Positions 33,821 to 46,000 of a stretch of DNA of 64,000 nucleotides are shown piece by piece. The stretch is from Undaria pinnatifida. Its lineage: Eukaryota > Sar > Phaeophyceae > Laminariales > Alariaceae. Location: contig JABAKD010000026.1 of the NCBI GenBank assembly GCA_012845835.1, forward strand, positions 11,098,334-11,162,333. Direction: 5' to 3'. Below the pieces are notes generated by a model. The model saw nothing but the letters and a program-made list of their open reading frames with translations. It was not told the origin of the DNA and ran no database searches. The translations under genes were made by a program, and so were the position numbers. The stretch's first letter is position 1. The number at the start of each line of letters is the position of its first letter.

Positions 33821-36211
33821 ATGTACAAGAAGTTCATCGCGCAGCAGCAGAAAGCGGAGAAGGGTTCGTTGGGAACCATGGCTACGGGTCAAGCCTCCCC
33901 TCTTGGTCGATACCCCTCGACCTCATTTCAGGTGTGAAGCTCCCCATGATGTATACCTGATAGACTGTACGTCGCATGATCATGCGTATGTGGTGTGTAG
34001 CCTGTACGACCATAGAGCAGGCCCACATATGTTCCGCTGTTTTTACAAGCAGCGACTGACCGCACTCACTGAGATCAAGTACTGCTGTGTCGCAAACATA
34101 AACACATTGTTCATATTATACGGCCCTGCCTCATGTTGTACGTTGCTTCTAAAAACAAAGGGGTATGGTATGAGATACCAGTATGTACGTACGCGAGTGT
34201 TGTGCAGCAGAGCTGTTCATGAGGCCGACATCCGATGTGTCAGATAGCAACGTTTCTCGCTGGCTTAACCTTACATCGCTCGACGTCGCTTCGATTGCGG
34301 CAGGTGCGAGCTCTTTTGGAGCAAGTGGAGGTTACGGGAAAGGTGCTTGACATCTGCGGCGCGAAGGGGGATGCTGTGGCAATGGTGCTGACAGAGCAAG
34401 GCCTGCGCGTCACTACGAACGACTTGAACCGATGGTGAGGGACGGTTGCTGCTGCTGGATAGCTTTGCTGCTGTATGAGCTGCAAAAAAAGTTTTACGCA
34501 CGTACTGGTCCTTTTTACAGCAGGAAAAAAACGGAAGTAGAGGTGCTTTTCAGTTGTCGATTTGAGTGCAGTTTTGGCCAAAAAGAGTTGTTTTCGTGCT
34601 GTCTGCAACACAGATGTAACCAATATATCAAAACAGAAGAGCATTAAATAGTACCCCCCCCCCGCCCCTCCCCCCCGCCCCCCTTATTATTAGTATTATT
34701 ACGTGCAACCAATATATGAAAACTCTGCTGTGTGTGCAAGGCAGTACAGGATTTTGCTTGCACAAATGATTTTGGCCAAATACTTCACACGTCGGACAGA
34801 TCACGATCCAGATGATCTATAACATCTATCTGTCGTTCTGATATGTTGTGCAGGATCTGCGTAACACAGATCCAACCTAGGAAACATATGCTAGATCATG
34901 CAGACCACACGGCTCCACGCTCGGCAACATGATCTAGGCCATGCAGACCATATATACCAGAGATCTGTCTACCCTGAACGGCACAGATCATGAATGGGGA
35001 TCTGATCTGTCCGATGTGTGCAAATCCTTGATCTCTCAGATGACGTTTTTGTTCTATATTACATTACACTTGCAAACATCCTTATAATATAATACGATAG
35101 CGTCGTGACGTTATTTTGGATCTTCACAGTGTATTGCTTTTTATTATACCCTGCGGGAAACCGGCTTCTCCCGACCGCCACCGGACCCCAGCCGGCACCA
35201 CAGCCGTTCCAAGCCCACCCCGCACGGCAGCCCTCGGTGTCCCCGGTGAAAGAAGAGGCGCCTGTTTTTTTTTCTTCCTTCTCTGTACGTATTATTGTGG
35301 GTGGGTGGATGGGTGGGTTGTTGGTGAGTGCGTGTGTGGTTGAATGAGTGGGTGGGTGGTTGTGTGGGGTGGGTGTGTGGGTCTATGGGTGTATGTGGGT
35401 GGGTGGGCCGTTGCCGTACAGGCCCCGCTGGCGTAAGCAGCGGTCGTACCACTAGTTTTAATAAAGGTAACACCCCTTAACCATTTTGGGGCCCATGCGC
35501 CAAACAAACAATGTGTGCGATCTTAACAAGCGTCCAGGATGAGTGTACAGCAGTACGAGTACCGCAATGCTCCGCGCGTGTCGTAGAGCTCCTTGGTCCC
35601 TACTTTTCGGGCGCCACCGTAAACTAGAAACTCGCTTTGCAGAGTCATAATATTGGAAATACCCCAGTCCGTGGTACAAAACTCGTTTGGATTTTGGGCC
35701 ACTTGTTGTGTACATGAATTGTGGGCAATGCTTCAAAACGGCGGCTGATTGTGGAGTCTGTGACTTGTGTGCATACCGGTTAACAAACCCCCGCCCCCCC
35801 CCCCCCGCCCCCCAACCCCCCCAAATGTGCGCGTGCCTCGCTTCGTCCAGTTTGCAGGCGGACACGCACTACGACGCATCCTCAGAGGCGTGCTTCAAGG
35901 CCTTCACCGACGAATCAAGCCTTGTAGACTGGATAGTTACTAGCCCCCCGTACAAGAACGCCTTCGAAATTTTGAGTATTGCTTGGCGGATTGCGCGGGT
36001 AGGCGTGGCATTCAAGCTGAGGCTGACATTCCTCGAACCCACAAAGGCGCGCGGTAACTGGTTCAAGGAAAATCCGCCTAGTGCGGTTGTTGCACTCCCG
36101 CGGGCAACGTACCGCGGGAGGCCGTGCAATTCACCGGAGGCGTGGTTTGTTTGGCGCCGGAGTTGTGCTGATGGGACACCTACTGTGCAGTCTTTTTTTT
36201 TCGCGGTTTAG
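33821..36211 (+). pseudogene. DNA-methyltransferase-like gene, right-arm copy (5'-truncated)
   Basis: Exons are 33,821-33,931, 34,244-34,434 and 35,851-36,211, mirroring the left copy exon for exon with few substitutions. Splice sites, motif I (LDICGAKGD), TNDLN and TSPPY are all retained, and 220 residues could still be made from the ATG at 33,821. The upstream two thirds of exon 1, including the Cys cluster, is cut off by the 3.33-kb insertion and sits frameshifted at 30,161-30,491. It keeps the methyltransferase core but has lost the N-terminus, so it is either a pseudogene or a short form. Confidence 0.65.
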
Positions 36212-37627
36212 ACTGGTGCATTGGGGCGTTTGGAATGCAGGGGACAAAGCAACCGTTGGCGTTTGCTTGGTGTAGGGGTCAGGGTTAGCATGCACGTAAT
36301 AATAATCGATGTTCGGCGTATGATAGCGACGTCCCTCGGTTGCGGTGATAAATCCTGAAGGGCTGGGTATTAATTTATGTCAGTTTCCATCCCTGCTCGC
36401 CGATGAGGCGAATAGACGACAGTACAGAGTATGGATATATTTATAGGAAGAATATACGAGCCACACAACGCCCCATGCCGCTGTTGGCATCGGCACCGCT
36501 GTTAGTTTTGTCTATGCATCAGCATATCATCTCCAAAATAAATTATCTCCCGGCAGTCGCGACGAACACCGCGCACCCTCGCCGGTTAGCGCAACACACG
36601 CTTGAAACCACGACGCTAGTGCGCGCCGTGTGTCGAAAAGGCCCTCCAAATTAAAGTGTTACAGTAGTCATTGATGTCACACGGAGTCCCACTAGGCTAC
36701 GTTTGCCTGTAGAGTACACCTACCGCGTTACAGGTTGGAAAACACACCGACTTCTACGCCATACCATGTGTACTGCAAAACACACAGATTTCTACAGTAA
36801 CAAAGCCTGACGCCAAAGAGCAGGCCTCTTTGAGTCCTCGTCCTCCAGGCAGAAAAAGCTGCGTTCATCTTTGAGCTGCATTCATCGTGATTGAAGGGGT
36901 AGGGCGGACGTAAACAGCGAGGAAGACACCAATGCTGGCGTCGTCGCGTTTGTGTGTTTGCAGTTTGTAGTAGTTTCAAGGTGATGTGTTACGACGCCTT
37001 GTTCGGAAGATACGTCTTCCTTCCTGTCCTACTTTGACAAAATACTTGGAAATAGTATAGGTATGAAAGATCGGAGAAAAAAAAAAGTACGTGCGAACGA
37101 GTGTTCTGCTGTACAATGTGTATAGATCGTGTGTGCAAGCGTCGCATCTGCAGTCTGGCATAGGTTCAGCCTCGGCTCGCTTGACATGGTTATTATACCT
37201 GTAACTAGCAAAGGTTGCACCGCGCCATCGATGCGCAGAGCATATCAAATCGCGAGACAGAGAATGGTCAGTGTTACGACGTCTCATCTTCCGAGCAAGA
37301 CCATCTCACCTCCTTGCGTCTTCTTCCTACTTTGACAAACTATTTGGAAATAGTATAGGACATGAAAGTGCGGAGGAAAAAGAAATTACGAAAGAACGAG
37401 TGTTCTGCTGCTGTACAGATCGTGTGTGCAAGCGTCGCATCTGCAGTCTGGCATAGGTACAGCCTCGGCTCGCTTGGCATGTGTAGTGTACCTGCCTGCT
37501 GCCTGTACCTAGCATAGGTTGCTTGGCGCCATCGATGCGCAAAGCATCTCAAAGCGCGAGAATGGTCATGTGTTACGACGTCTTGCTTGCTGCTTGTTGT
37601 GTTGCAGTATCGTACCTACCTACAAGT

Positions 37628-38400
37628 TGTAGTTGTTGTTCTCACATTAACTCGTATAATCAAGTCCGTGGTCACAGGACAGGCTCCAGTCACTCTGGAG
37701 CTGAGGAATACCCCAGGGAAAACACACACAACCCAAGGTGGTACACGCATATATCACAGCTGACGCAATTCATGCCTCCACCAGAAACATATAAAAGTGA
37801 AATCGGGAGTCAGTCTACGATGTGCCAGGTCCAGGCCGGTTCATACGTCTCACTACTCACGCCTGGAGAAACCAAATATTCCGATTGCCACCCAAGGAAG
37901 ACTACCACGTATATATTACACGTAGTATCTATCACTACGCATACGCACGACAGGCTTAAGTCAACTGGAGAAAAAGAAACAAAGAAAAGAAAAGAAGATA
38001 AAGGAAAGGAAAGAAAAGAAAAGAGAAGAAAAAACGAAACAAGACGAAAAAGGCAAGCAAAGAGAAGAAAAAGACAAGAAAAGCAAGAAAAGACAAGACA
38101 GGAAAGCAAGGAAAGAAGAGAAAAAAAGAAAAAAGAAATAGAAAAAGAAAAGAAAGAAAAATGTCATACTAGCAGACCCTAGGAACTGGCTAAGGATGGC
38201 ATTGGGCTAACAGAGGGTATCACGTCCATCATCAATGGCACCTGGGAGAGAACGCAACATGGCGAAGAAGTCAGGGCGGTCTTATGCTCTCTTGTGACGG
38301 CCATTAGAAATCCCACAACTTTCAATACGATGATGGCCAAACCCAGACTTCAGTCTCTTGGGCATGACGCTCCCCCTTCCGCCCCTCCCCCCTTCCTACA
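37628..38400 (-). mobile_element. LTR-like insertion, right arm only
   Basis: Termini are TGTAG and CTACA, giving TG...CA ends, and the flanks share cctacaagt on both sides. The left arm (about 25,105-25,120) has the site once. The first 240 bp match 2,388-2,640 reverse-complemented. The middle (37,965-38,165) is an almost pure purine A/G tract. No coding domain is seen, so it is a solo LTR or a small non-autonomous LTR element. The exact target duplication length is ambiguous. Confidence 0.6.
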
Positions 38401-38658
38401 AGTACTTGTGCGTGGTTTGTAGACATACACAAAAAAGCTCTAAGTTGGCCACTGACTAACTGCTGTCCTGTGAATAACATCACCTAACAACGTGCTCACC
38501 TCCACAAGTATGCTCCCGTCAGCACCCCCTCTCGACGACGTGTCACGTTCGATCCGTTTTGGCGGGGTTCTTCGACATCTCAAAAGCTCTGGCCAGCGTC
38601 GTCTCGTAAGATAATGAAATCTGACAAAAAACGCGGTGCATCTTAAAAGAACAACACT

Positions 38659-41600
38659 GCAAGAGTATGGAAAGCAGAGGACCGTGCCTACTCGGTCTTC
38701 CGGACGCTTGCCCGCGTTAGAGCCAAGGGATCAGTCGAGAGGCGCTCCGAGGCACTCCTCCCAGAATATGACCGTACTTTTCGTCGACGAGTCGGAGGCC
38801 CAGAAAAGTTCGATCGCGGACGATCGCAGATAAAACACAAGGCAGGCACCACTGGCTTGATGGGCGACACCACTTACACGAAGTCTGAAGAGATTTCACG
38901 CAGACGGGCCTCTGCTATGACGACAAGTCTGTTTGGTGATGATGGGGGGGGGGGTGGTTCGGATGGGTTCCCATGAAAAAAGTGCAAAATATTATTGGAA
39001 ACCCTCAAAACCCAAGAACGGTTCTTCTCATCACCACATAATTGCTCGTGCATCAAGGCACGTCGGCGCAAGGCTCTTCTTTTTTGCTCCAGGTGCACCC
39101 CGATGCTCATGGCTACCTGGCCGTCCTGACAGCTCGAGAAGGTGCCCACTGTAGCGCGCGCACCATTGACAAACGACGTGATCTAAAAAATGCGGTGCAA
39201 GAACAACACTGTATATTCATACAGTAGGTCGGTGTGGTGAGCCGGAGGGGACAAACCGGCGACTAACCTGAACCCTGGATATAACTACACTAAAGTAGGT
39301 GGTATCAGACACCAGAGAAGGTCACAACGCCAGCCGCCAACAGCAATAGCCACCAAGGTGAAGGTCACGACAGCTCGACAGCCAGATGGTGACGAAGGCC
39401 AATAAAGGCAAAACAATACCACCAGTAGTGCCTTCTGATTGGTTGACTCGGACGGTCCCGCATATTTTCTTTTTTCGGAGTCGTGGGCTGTGGGCTGGAG
39501 ATGCAGAGCTCCGGCCTGGGGATCAACGCTGGGAGTCAGGGTTGGGGCCTGGATGACGTCGAAGGCACCTATCTCATTTGGACGTTCGTTCACAGCTGAT
39601 GGGACAGCGGTGCGGTGCCACACCCCATTCATGTTGCGCATTCAGCCCATTGGCAGCCTGAATTTTCCCGGAGATACAAAGCGTTCCCCCATAATTGGAA
39701 ACCCTGTTCAAAATCAAAGTACGTCGATCGCTGCTGCTACTGGCTGGTTCTGCAAACAGCAAACTGTGAGCACTGCTGTCACGGCGGCAGTGCACACCGC
39801 TCGCTGCAAGTGTTGTCGTACAATAACATAGGGTAGGGCTGATATGCCCCTGCGGTGCTGAATACAGGTGGTGCTCGGGCATCGGAAGCTGCAGCAAGGT
39901 GAGCTGTCCTCCTCCATCGCGGAGCCCATGCTTCGGACTTGAGGTTGCTGCCGTCGGGTGTGACAGCCCAGCACCGATGACTGCGATGCTGCAGAGCACT
40001 TGATCGCATTGATGTGAAAGAGATGCAATGAGTAGAGGACATGCGCTTTTGTGAGTTGTGATACGCTTCGGCTGTAGGTTGCCATGCTTCTTACGCTCTT
40101 GACCGAACTATGGTACGACTTGTATTAATAATCCTGCTGTGCTGGTCGGGCATTCAAGTTTCGCGTATCATGCTGCCGCTGTGCGTAGGAGGTTGTTCCG
40201 CCTGCAGTGGAGCTTGTAAACTACCGGCGCCGCTGCTGCTACGTTGCTGCAAAGCTACAACTGAAGGCTGCACTCGTATACCAGGTATTGGTGAGTACTC
40301 GTGTACTCGTTAGTTCTCGTGAATACTCGTGCACTTCTCGTATACTGCTCGAGTTCTCGAGAGTACTCGGTATACTCTTGCGCTCGTTCACTCATCGGGC
40401 TGTACGGCAGACAGCAGTAGGGGTGCTGCACAAGTATTTCGCGCACTGCTGCGAATCGTCGGAAATAGCACCGCAGCTGTCATAATAGAAAAACCTTGAA
40501 GCTCGTCAGTATTGCGCCTCACAGCATCTTCAACTCGACCCAAGAAGCTAACAGCAAAACGCAGCGGAATACCAGTAAAACCTATTTCTGGTAATTACGT
40601 ACCAACCAGGTAGCACAGCAGGAAGGCTGTCACTCTGCTTAAACCACGACAAAACATGTTCCGGGTCTCATAGTTTCCCAGTGTTTTGGTCCCAAATCGT
40701 CGACGCAGCAGTCGCAAAGTGTTCTCTTCTGCGTGCTTGTACATGGGTAGTCTCTTGTACAGACGAGTATAACGGTATACCCTGGCCTAAGAGCACGTAC
40801 GTACCTGGTACAAATAGTGGTTTACCCGTATCTACGCCAGCCGAGGTGGTGCGGAGCCACCAGCGAGCGAGCCACCAGCGAGCGGGGACTCAGAGGACAC
40901 AACCAGCCAGCGGGGTCTCCGGATACGCGTAAACAAACGTGCGTTGCCCCCCGCGAGCAGCGGCCCTCTCGCGATTCCAGTCGAAAGAACGGGTGCCGCC
41001 CTTGCGTGTACGCACAATAGACAGAAAACACGTATTAGTACGTACCACCGATCATTGTACTAATGCTGCTGTACACATTTCCGGGGACACAACGAACGCA
41101 TCCCCGTGTTTCCCGGAACACGATGAACTCATCGCCCCGGCAGAGGAGAATGATGTGTCATCCCCAAGAAAAAAGTATCAGTGCTGTACATACACATTTG
41201 AACAGTACCAGAATACGTGCGGGCTATGACAATACTGGAAATTCGTCGAACTCACCGCTGACGTCCTTAAATATTTCTATAAAATACTAGTCCAATCCTG
41301 TCAGCGCATACAGGTACCAAGTGTGTGCGTACGAATATGTACCGGCTGGCGCACCTGTAAGTCCACATGCTGCAGCAGCAGTGTTAGTTACGTACTGAAA
41401 ATATAGCCTGTCAAAATTACTCGCCAATAGTATTCCCGGGTGGGATTCGATGGCGTCTCCCAAAAGAAAAACTCCTGGAAACGAAACCCCTAAAGGAGAC
41501 AAGATCGAAACCCCTAAAAGAGACAAGGTCGGAAAATTCCCGAAAATTATACCTCCTGAAAATGTTGAGACCCTTACACCCCGTGGAAATTGAAACCCAC

Positions 41601-41868
41601 TCCTGCCTGAAAATCGATCTTCCGACGCCCCCTGATCGCCGGGGATCGCGACGGCTGCTGTGAGGGATGGGTGTGGCGCGGTCGCGCGGTCTCGGGGGGT
41701 CTTGTGGCGCTCGGATGCAGGTGGTAGTCGAATCGTATACTCTGACACGATCTAACTATATCGACTAAACGAGATCACTGCGTTAGCGTGTAATACACCC
41801 GGTAATAAGCATACGTACGTAGCTCGTCCCCGCCATTTCAGCTTGTTCTTCTCGTTGACCAAATTTTC
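38659..41868. other. Intergenic region upstream of the AAA+ gene
   Basis: No supported gene. Points of note: a tract aaaaaatgcggtgcaagaacaacactg-like at about 39,185-39,211 echoes the outer end of the inverted duplication (38,628-38,660). A run of tactcgtgta/ttctcg phrases lies at 40,290-40,375. Repeated gaaacccctaaaagagacaa phrases lie at 41,480-41,540. The ORF at 41,287-41,748 (minus) is a translation of that array. The final acceptor-like ccatttcag at 41,833-41,841 could end a 5' UTR intron. Confidence 0.4.
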
Positions 41869-43096
41869 ATGGATCGTGATCGCAGACCTAAGCCTAATGA
41901 GTATTTGTGCTTCGCAGGGGTGGCGGCAACATATCAAGCGCAACTCATGGCTCGCCCACAAGGCTCCAGCAATGGAGGCGGACACTACCACATTCCGATG
42001 GTCCTCCTATATCCCGCACACATCCAACTTTACGGCGTCGACGCGACCCTAAACACCTTATCCCAACCGCCGATAACGGAAGCTGCCACAAATTCTCTAC
42101 CGCTTACTCCGGCCGAAACCCTGCCGGCTGCTCAAGTCGAAACCCCACCGCCGACCCCAGCCGAGGAACAGTCACGCGTCTCCAACAACGCCGATGTTTC
42201 TCTGGAAAACCACGATGCTTTCGCGCTAAGCCCCGACCTTGAACAGCCAGTAACGGGGAATGTTCGAAAGCAGCAGCCACAGCGACAGCAGCGACAGCAG
42301 CAGAGACATCAGCAAAAGCGACAGCAGAGACGGGGCTTTCCGGCAGGGTCGGGCGCAAAGCGGGAGAAACTACCATCGGCGCCGCCGGCCATGTCTGGGA
42401 GGTGCCAGATCCACCCAGCGCTGATGCCAGACTTGGGAGTCTTCCCTGGAGACCCGGTCTTGGTGCTCGCTCTTGCGGATGGGTGGCTCTCCGACCCTAC
42501 GCCATCACCTTTGCCGTTACCGGTATCGACAGGTAGTGGTGGGGGGGGTAGGGGGGCAACTGCCACTGCCGCGTCACCAGAACCGCGGCATACCGTCGAC
42601 AATCCTGGTAGACATGTCACCGCCCGGGGCTTGGGTGATGACGATGAGGGGGGCGGCGCTGGCGGCGCTACCGCCGCTGTGCCATCGCAACGGTGGCATA
42701 CCAGTATAGAGCCCAATGGGGAAGAGGCAGGCGTAGCCTTCCGGGATCGGGACGATGGTGATGATGGCAGCGGTGGCGGTGGCGCCGTGGTAAATATTCG
42801 ATCCTATATATTAGGGAGCTCCGTCTCAGAAGCACCCGAGGATCAGGCACAGCGGAAGGACCAACCTCCCTCCCAGGCACTGCAAGACCAGGGGATCGCC
42901 GTTTTGTCGGCGAGCGCGGAGCTAAGGTGCTTTCTGTGCACGGTCTGGAACAACCCGCACCTGTCTTCAACGCAGGCCGCAGTGGACGGGAGGGTAAACG
43001 TTCCGCTCGCCGACTCCGATTACCCCCCTGGTCCGATTCGGTCACCGTCGGACGTTACCGCCGCGGGAGGCCCGACAGGCCGATCGGATGACCCTG
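41869..43096 (+). CDS. AFG2: AFG2-like exon 1: N-domain with low-complexity insertions
   Basis: The ATG at 41,869 follows an in-frame TAA near 41,808. Residues about 180-205 read [20 protein letters not shown], the double-psi-barrel-like start of the AFG2 N-domain, and about 345 reads [20 protein letters not shown]. Between them lie Gln/Arg-rich (about 140-165) and Gly/Ala/Asp-rich stretches. I end the exon at CCTG|GTGAGG because its phase 1 fits exon 2. The frame remains open to 43,752, so a longer exon is possible. Confidence 0.75.
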
Positions 43097-46000
43097 GTGA
43101 GGAGAAGGTAGGCACGACGAAAAGGGAGCCTATTCACGGCAGCGCGGACTCGATCACGTCGTATTTCATGACGGCCGCTGTCTGCCGACACCAAGCTTCA
43201 CTAGCCGCCCTGGTGCCCGCTTCGAGAGAGCGGATGGATAGTGGAGGTGCTGTTGTGGGGATCATCCCGCTCCACAGCGCGAACGGTGGACTCCCGACGG
43301 TGGCGTCGGTTAGGGGGGCTGGCGGCGTTGCAGCTGGTCTTTGTGGTGCTCCACGTCTGGCGAGTAGGGTTTCAGCACGGGTATTACGGCCGGCTGCACG
43401 AATACCGCGTAAAGCGTCGGGCGTCAAAGGTTCCGCCGCATTTGGCGGTAGCGCTGGAAAACGTGGTCCGGCGGCGGCAGCAAGGCCGGTTAGGGCCAGC
43501 GACACCGATCGAAGGTTGGCCTCCACTACGTCTACTGACCAAGAAATCCCGAGAAAACGGGAGAACCCATCGACAATTTCCGCCAACATTCTTGCTACTA
43601 AAAAATATAATGAGGGGGGAGGGGGAGGGGGGGGGGGGGGGTGGTCCGGTTGGCACGGAAAATCGGCGTGCACACCCCCTCCGATATTTTCCCTTCCCTC
43701 CAGAGTACACGTCCTTGGTAAAGCGCTCCCTCCGGCACCTCGTCGTGTCTAGCGGATGCGATGTTGCAGTACCCGCCTGCCCAGACCTGTCCGTAGATGC
43801 TGCGGCCGGGATGGGTGGACCGGGCGACGTAAGCGGGAGCGGAGGAGTGGAGGGGGGGGCAAGCCGCCGACGACCCGCGGACGGCACCGCGCTTGTCCGC
43901 ATCGGTTCGTTCTCGACTGTCGGCGGTGGCGGTAGTAGCGAGGTTTCGCACTTTGACGGTGTAGCTCTCAACGGCGTCGGCACCAGCGGTATCGGTGCTA
44001 ACCGTAGCACCGGTAGCGGCAGTGGTACAGGTGCTGCTAGCCCTACAGGGGCCTTGCTTGCGCCGTTCGGTTCTCCATTTTCTCCCCCCAGATCGGCGAT
44101 GGCTGGCAGCCGGGATCTCCCTCGAGAGGGGGCGCTGACGGCGTTGCTGAGAGGCATGGTGTGCGTCATCGGGCAAGATTCAATCGTTCTCGTGGAAGGA
44201 GAAGACGGCGCTGGTGCGGCGGATGCTGTAGGGGTCTCAGCACCCCGTGCAGATTGTACACCAGGAAAAAAGACCGGAGTCGGAGATAGCGGTGACGTCG
44301 GTAATGACGGCGGTGGTGCGATGAGGGCTGATGCGGGCCAGAAAGGTAAGGGCGGGCGGGCGGGGGTAGGGAATTAACGGGGCTTTTCAAAGGGACTGTG
44401 GTGGTACGGCGCGGCAGGAAACAGTGATGGCGGGTGCCGGCCAAACGCAAACCACCATCACGCTTGAGTTGGTGCTCTGCTTCTCTCTCAGTCATTATTA
44501 CCCGCTCCATGTTGATTCGCGGCAGATTTGTATTCTTGCCGTCCAGCACGTGCCCATGCTTCGACCACTGCTCGCTCTACGGCGTCGCGAGAGCCGACGT
44601 CAAACCTATCGCGACTGTCGTTATATTCGACGCCGTCGTCGCCCCTGCTGCTGCTGTTGGCGCTTGTGCTGTTGCTGCTGCTCGTGTCGCTGCTTCTCTT
44701 GCTTCTGCTCTTGATTATTCAGTGGGGAAAATACACGAGGAGAGGAAGGGACGCGGAGGGGCGAGAAAAGCTCCGATGTCTCCGACGGACGCCCTAGTGG
44801 AGCTGATGCTGCTGCCCATGACCGCATCGAAACCTTCTCGGGAGGGTAAGAGCGCTCCCCACGCCACGCGGACAGCCTCTCTCGAGTGCTCGAGGCATTT
44901 AACCATTTTGTAATCGCACTCACGCGTGGGGGACAGTATTGCAGCTTTGCAGTTAGACTAGGACATGAGCCCACGCTGGTGATGCCCAGCCCCCCTTCCC
45001 CCGGCGCGCGCCTGGTACTGTTACGCTGCACTCATATTTCGCTGGAGCGCTGCAATACGTTCTTTGGGGTAGGATACGACCCCCCCACCCCGTAATTACA
45101 CCAGCGCGGGAAGGACGGACTACGCCGCAATTGCAGTTTTTGTGCGGCATCAAATATCGTGCCGACTCTAGCTGTTAGATAGACTAGAGCGGGGCAATGC
45201 ATTTGATTAACCCGTCCTCTTAATTGCGGGGCATGTAACCGTGGTGGCGTTTTTTCCTGCGTTGGATCTAGTTCTCCGTTTCCTTTTTGCGGGGCATGCA
45301 TCCATCGTGTCGGTGTGTGCCCTTTCTTCCCCGGAGGAGGGAGGGATGTGCTCAACTCCTTTAGAACTTCACTCAAGCATTCGGGGGCGAACTACGTGGA
45401 ATTAGTGTGTAATTTGTTTTTTGCAGCAATGAACGCGTTAAAGCTTTCCTCTGGGTTTCGCGAAGCATGTATCACGTCGTGCGTTTGTGTGCTTATTATT
45501 GTTTCCCCATGCACAGAATCGACACCGTTGGAGTTCCTTCTTCCCAAAGGCGTGTTGCTGACGGGGCCGCCCGGAGTAGGCAAGACGTTTGCCGTCAGGA
45601 ACGCGGTGGAAACCGTGCGAGAACTTGCATCCGAAACTGGGAAATCGCCTTTTCAGGTGCTTCTGCGGGTCCACGGTACAGTCCAGTAGTAGGTTATCTA
45701 CTATCAAGAGCAACCTTTTTTTTCGGAAGTACATGTCATAGCTTTACTCCGTCAGCCGAAATATTGGCCTTTGACCCCTGTAGAACTATGCGCGTCCGTG
45801 GACAAAATAGATCGAATTAGACACAGATAGTTCGAGGTTGTGGTTTCACGGGTGCAGCAGTAAAAGGGTTAGACGGCATTCGTGGCGGGGGTGTTCTTGT
45901 CGCGTAGCCCAAATTTACCAGAGAACATGGTATTATATACTAAACTCAAGGCGCGTCGCTCCGCGGGCGGCATCCGCCCGCTACGGTAGCCCCAAATAGA

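Larger units (their letters stand above)
24796..38658. repeat. 13.9-kb diverged inverted duplication (palindrome)
   Basis: The left arm runs 24,796-30,148. The right arm runs 30,161-30,491 and resumes at 33,821-38,658. They are reverse complements with scattered substitutions around a 12-base loop (30,149-30,160). Outer ends read agtgttgttc on the left and gaacaacact on the right, with gca outside both, a possible 3-bp target duplication. Private differences show that the arms have evolved separately: an 852-bp element, a 61-bp segment near 24,840-24,900 and a 40-bp tandem duplication on the left; a 3.33-kb insert, a 5-bp insert near 30,362 and a 773-bp LTR-like insert on the right. Confidence 0.85.

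Noticed and set aside
36403-36654. 83-residue ORF present in both palindrome arms (mirror at 26,950-27,201)
   Set aside because: Its conservation follows from the duplication itself; no motif, and it lies 3' of the methyltransferase stop.
24796-38658. Palindrome as an assembly or chimeric-read artefact
   Set aside because: The arms differ by substitutions, a 5-bp and a 40-bp indel, and private insertions with empty sites in the other arm, which a read artefact would not produce.
41287-41748. 153-residue minus-strand ORF upstream of the AFG2-like gene
   Set aside because: It largely translates the repeated gaaacccctaaaagagacaa phrases and shows no domain.
42309-44176. Minus-strand ORFs opposite the first exons of the AFG2-like gene
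   Set aside because: GC-rich shadow frames; the plus strand has phase-matched splice sites and N-domain motifs.
45657-45689. Continuation of exon 4 as VLLRVHG to a stop
   Set aside because: HG resembles the family motif, but joining there breaks phase with exon 5; the CAG|GTGCTT donor joins to [12 protein letters not shown] in frame.
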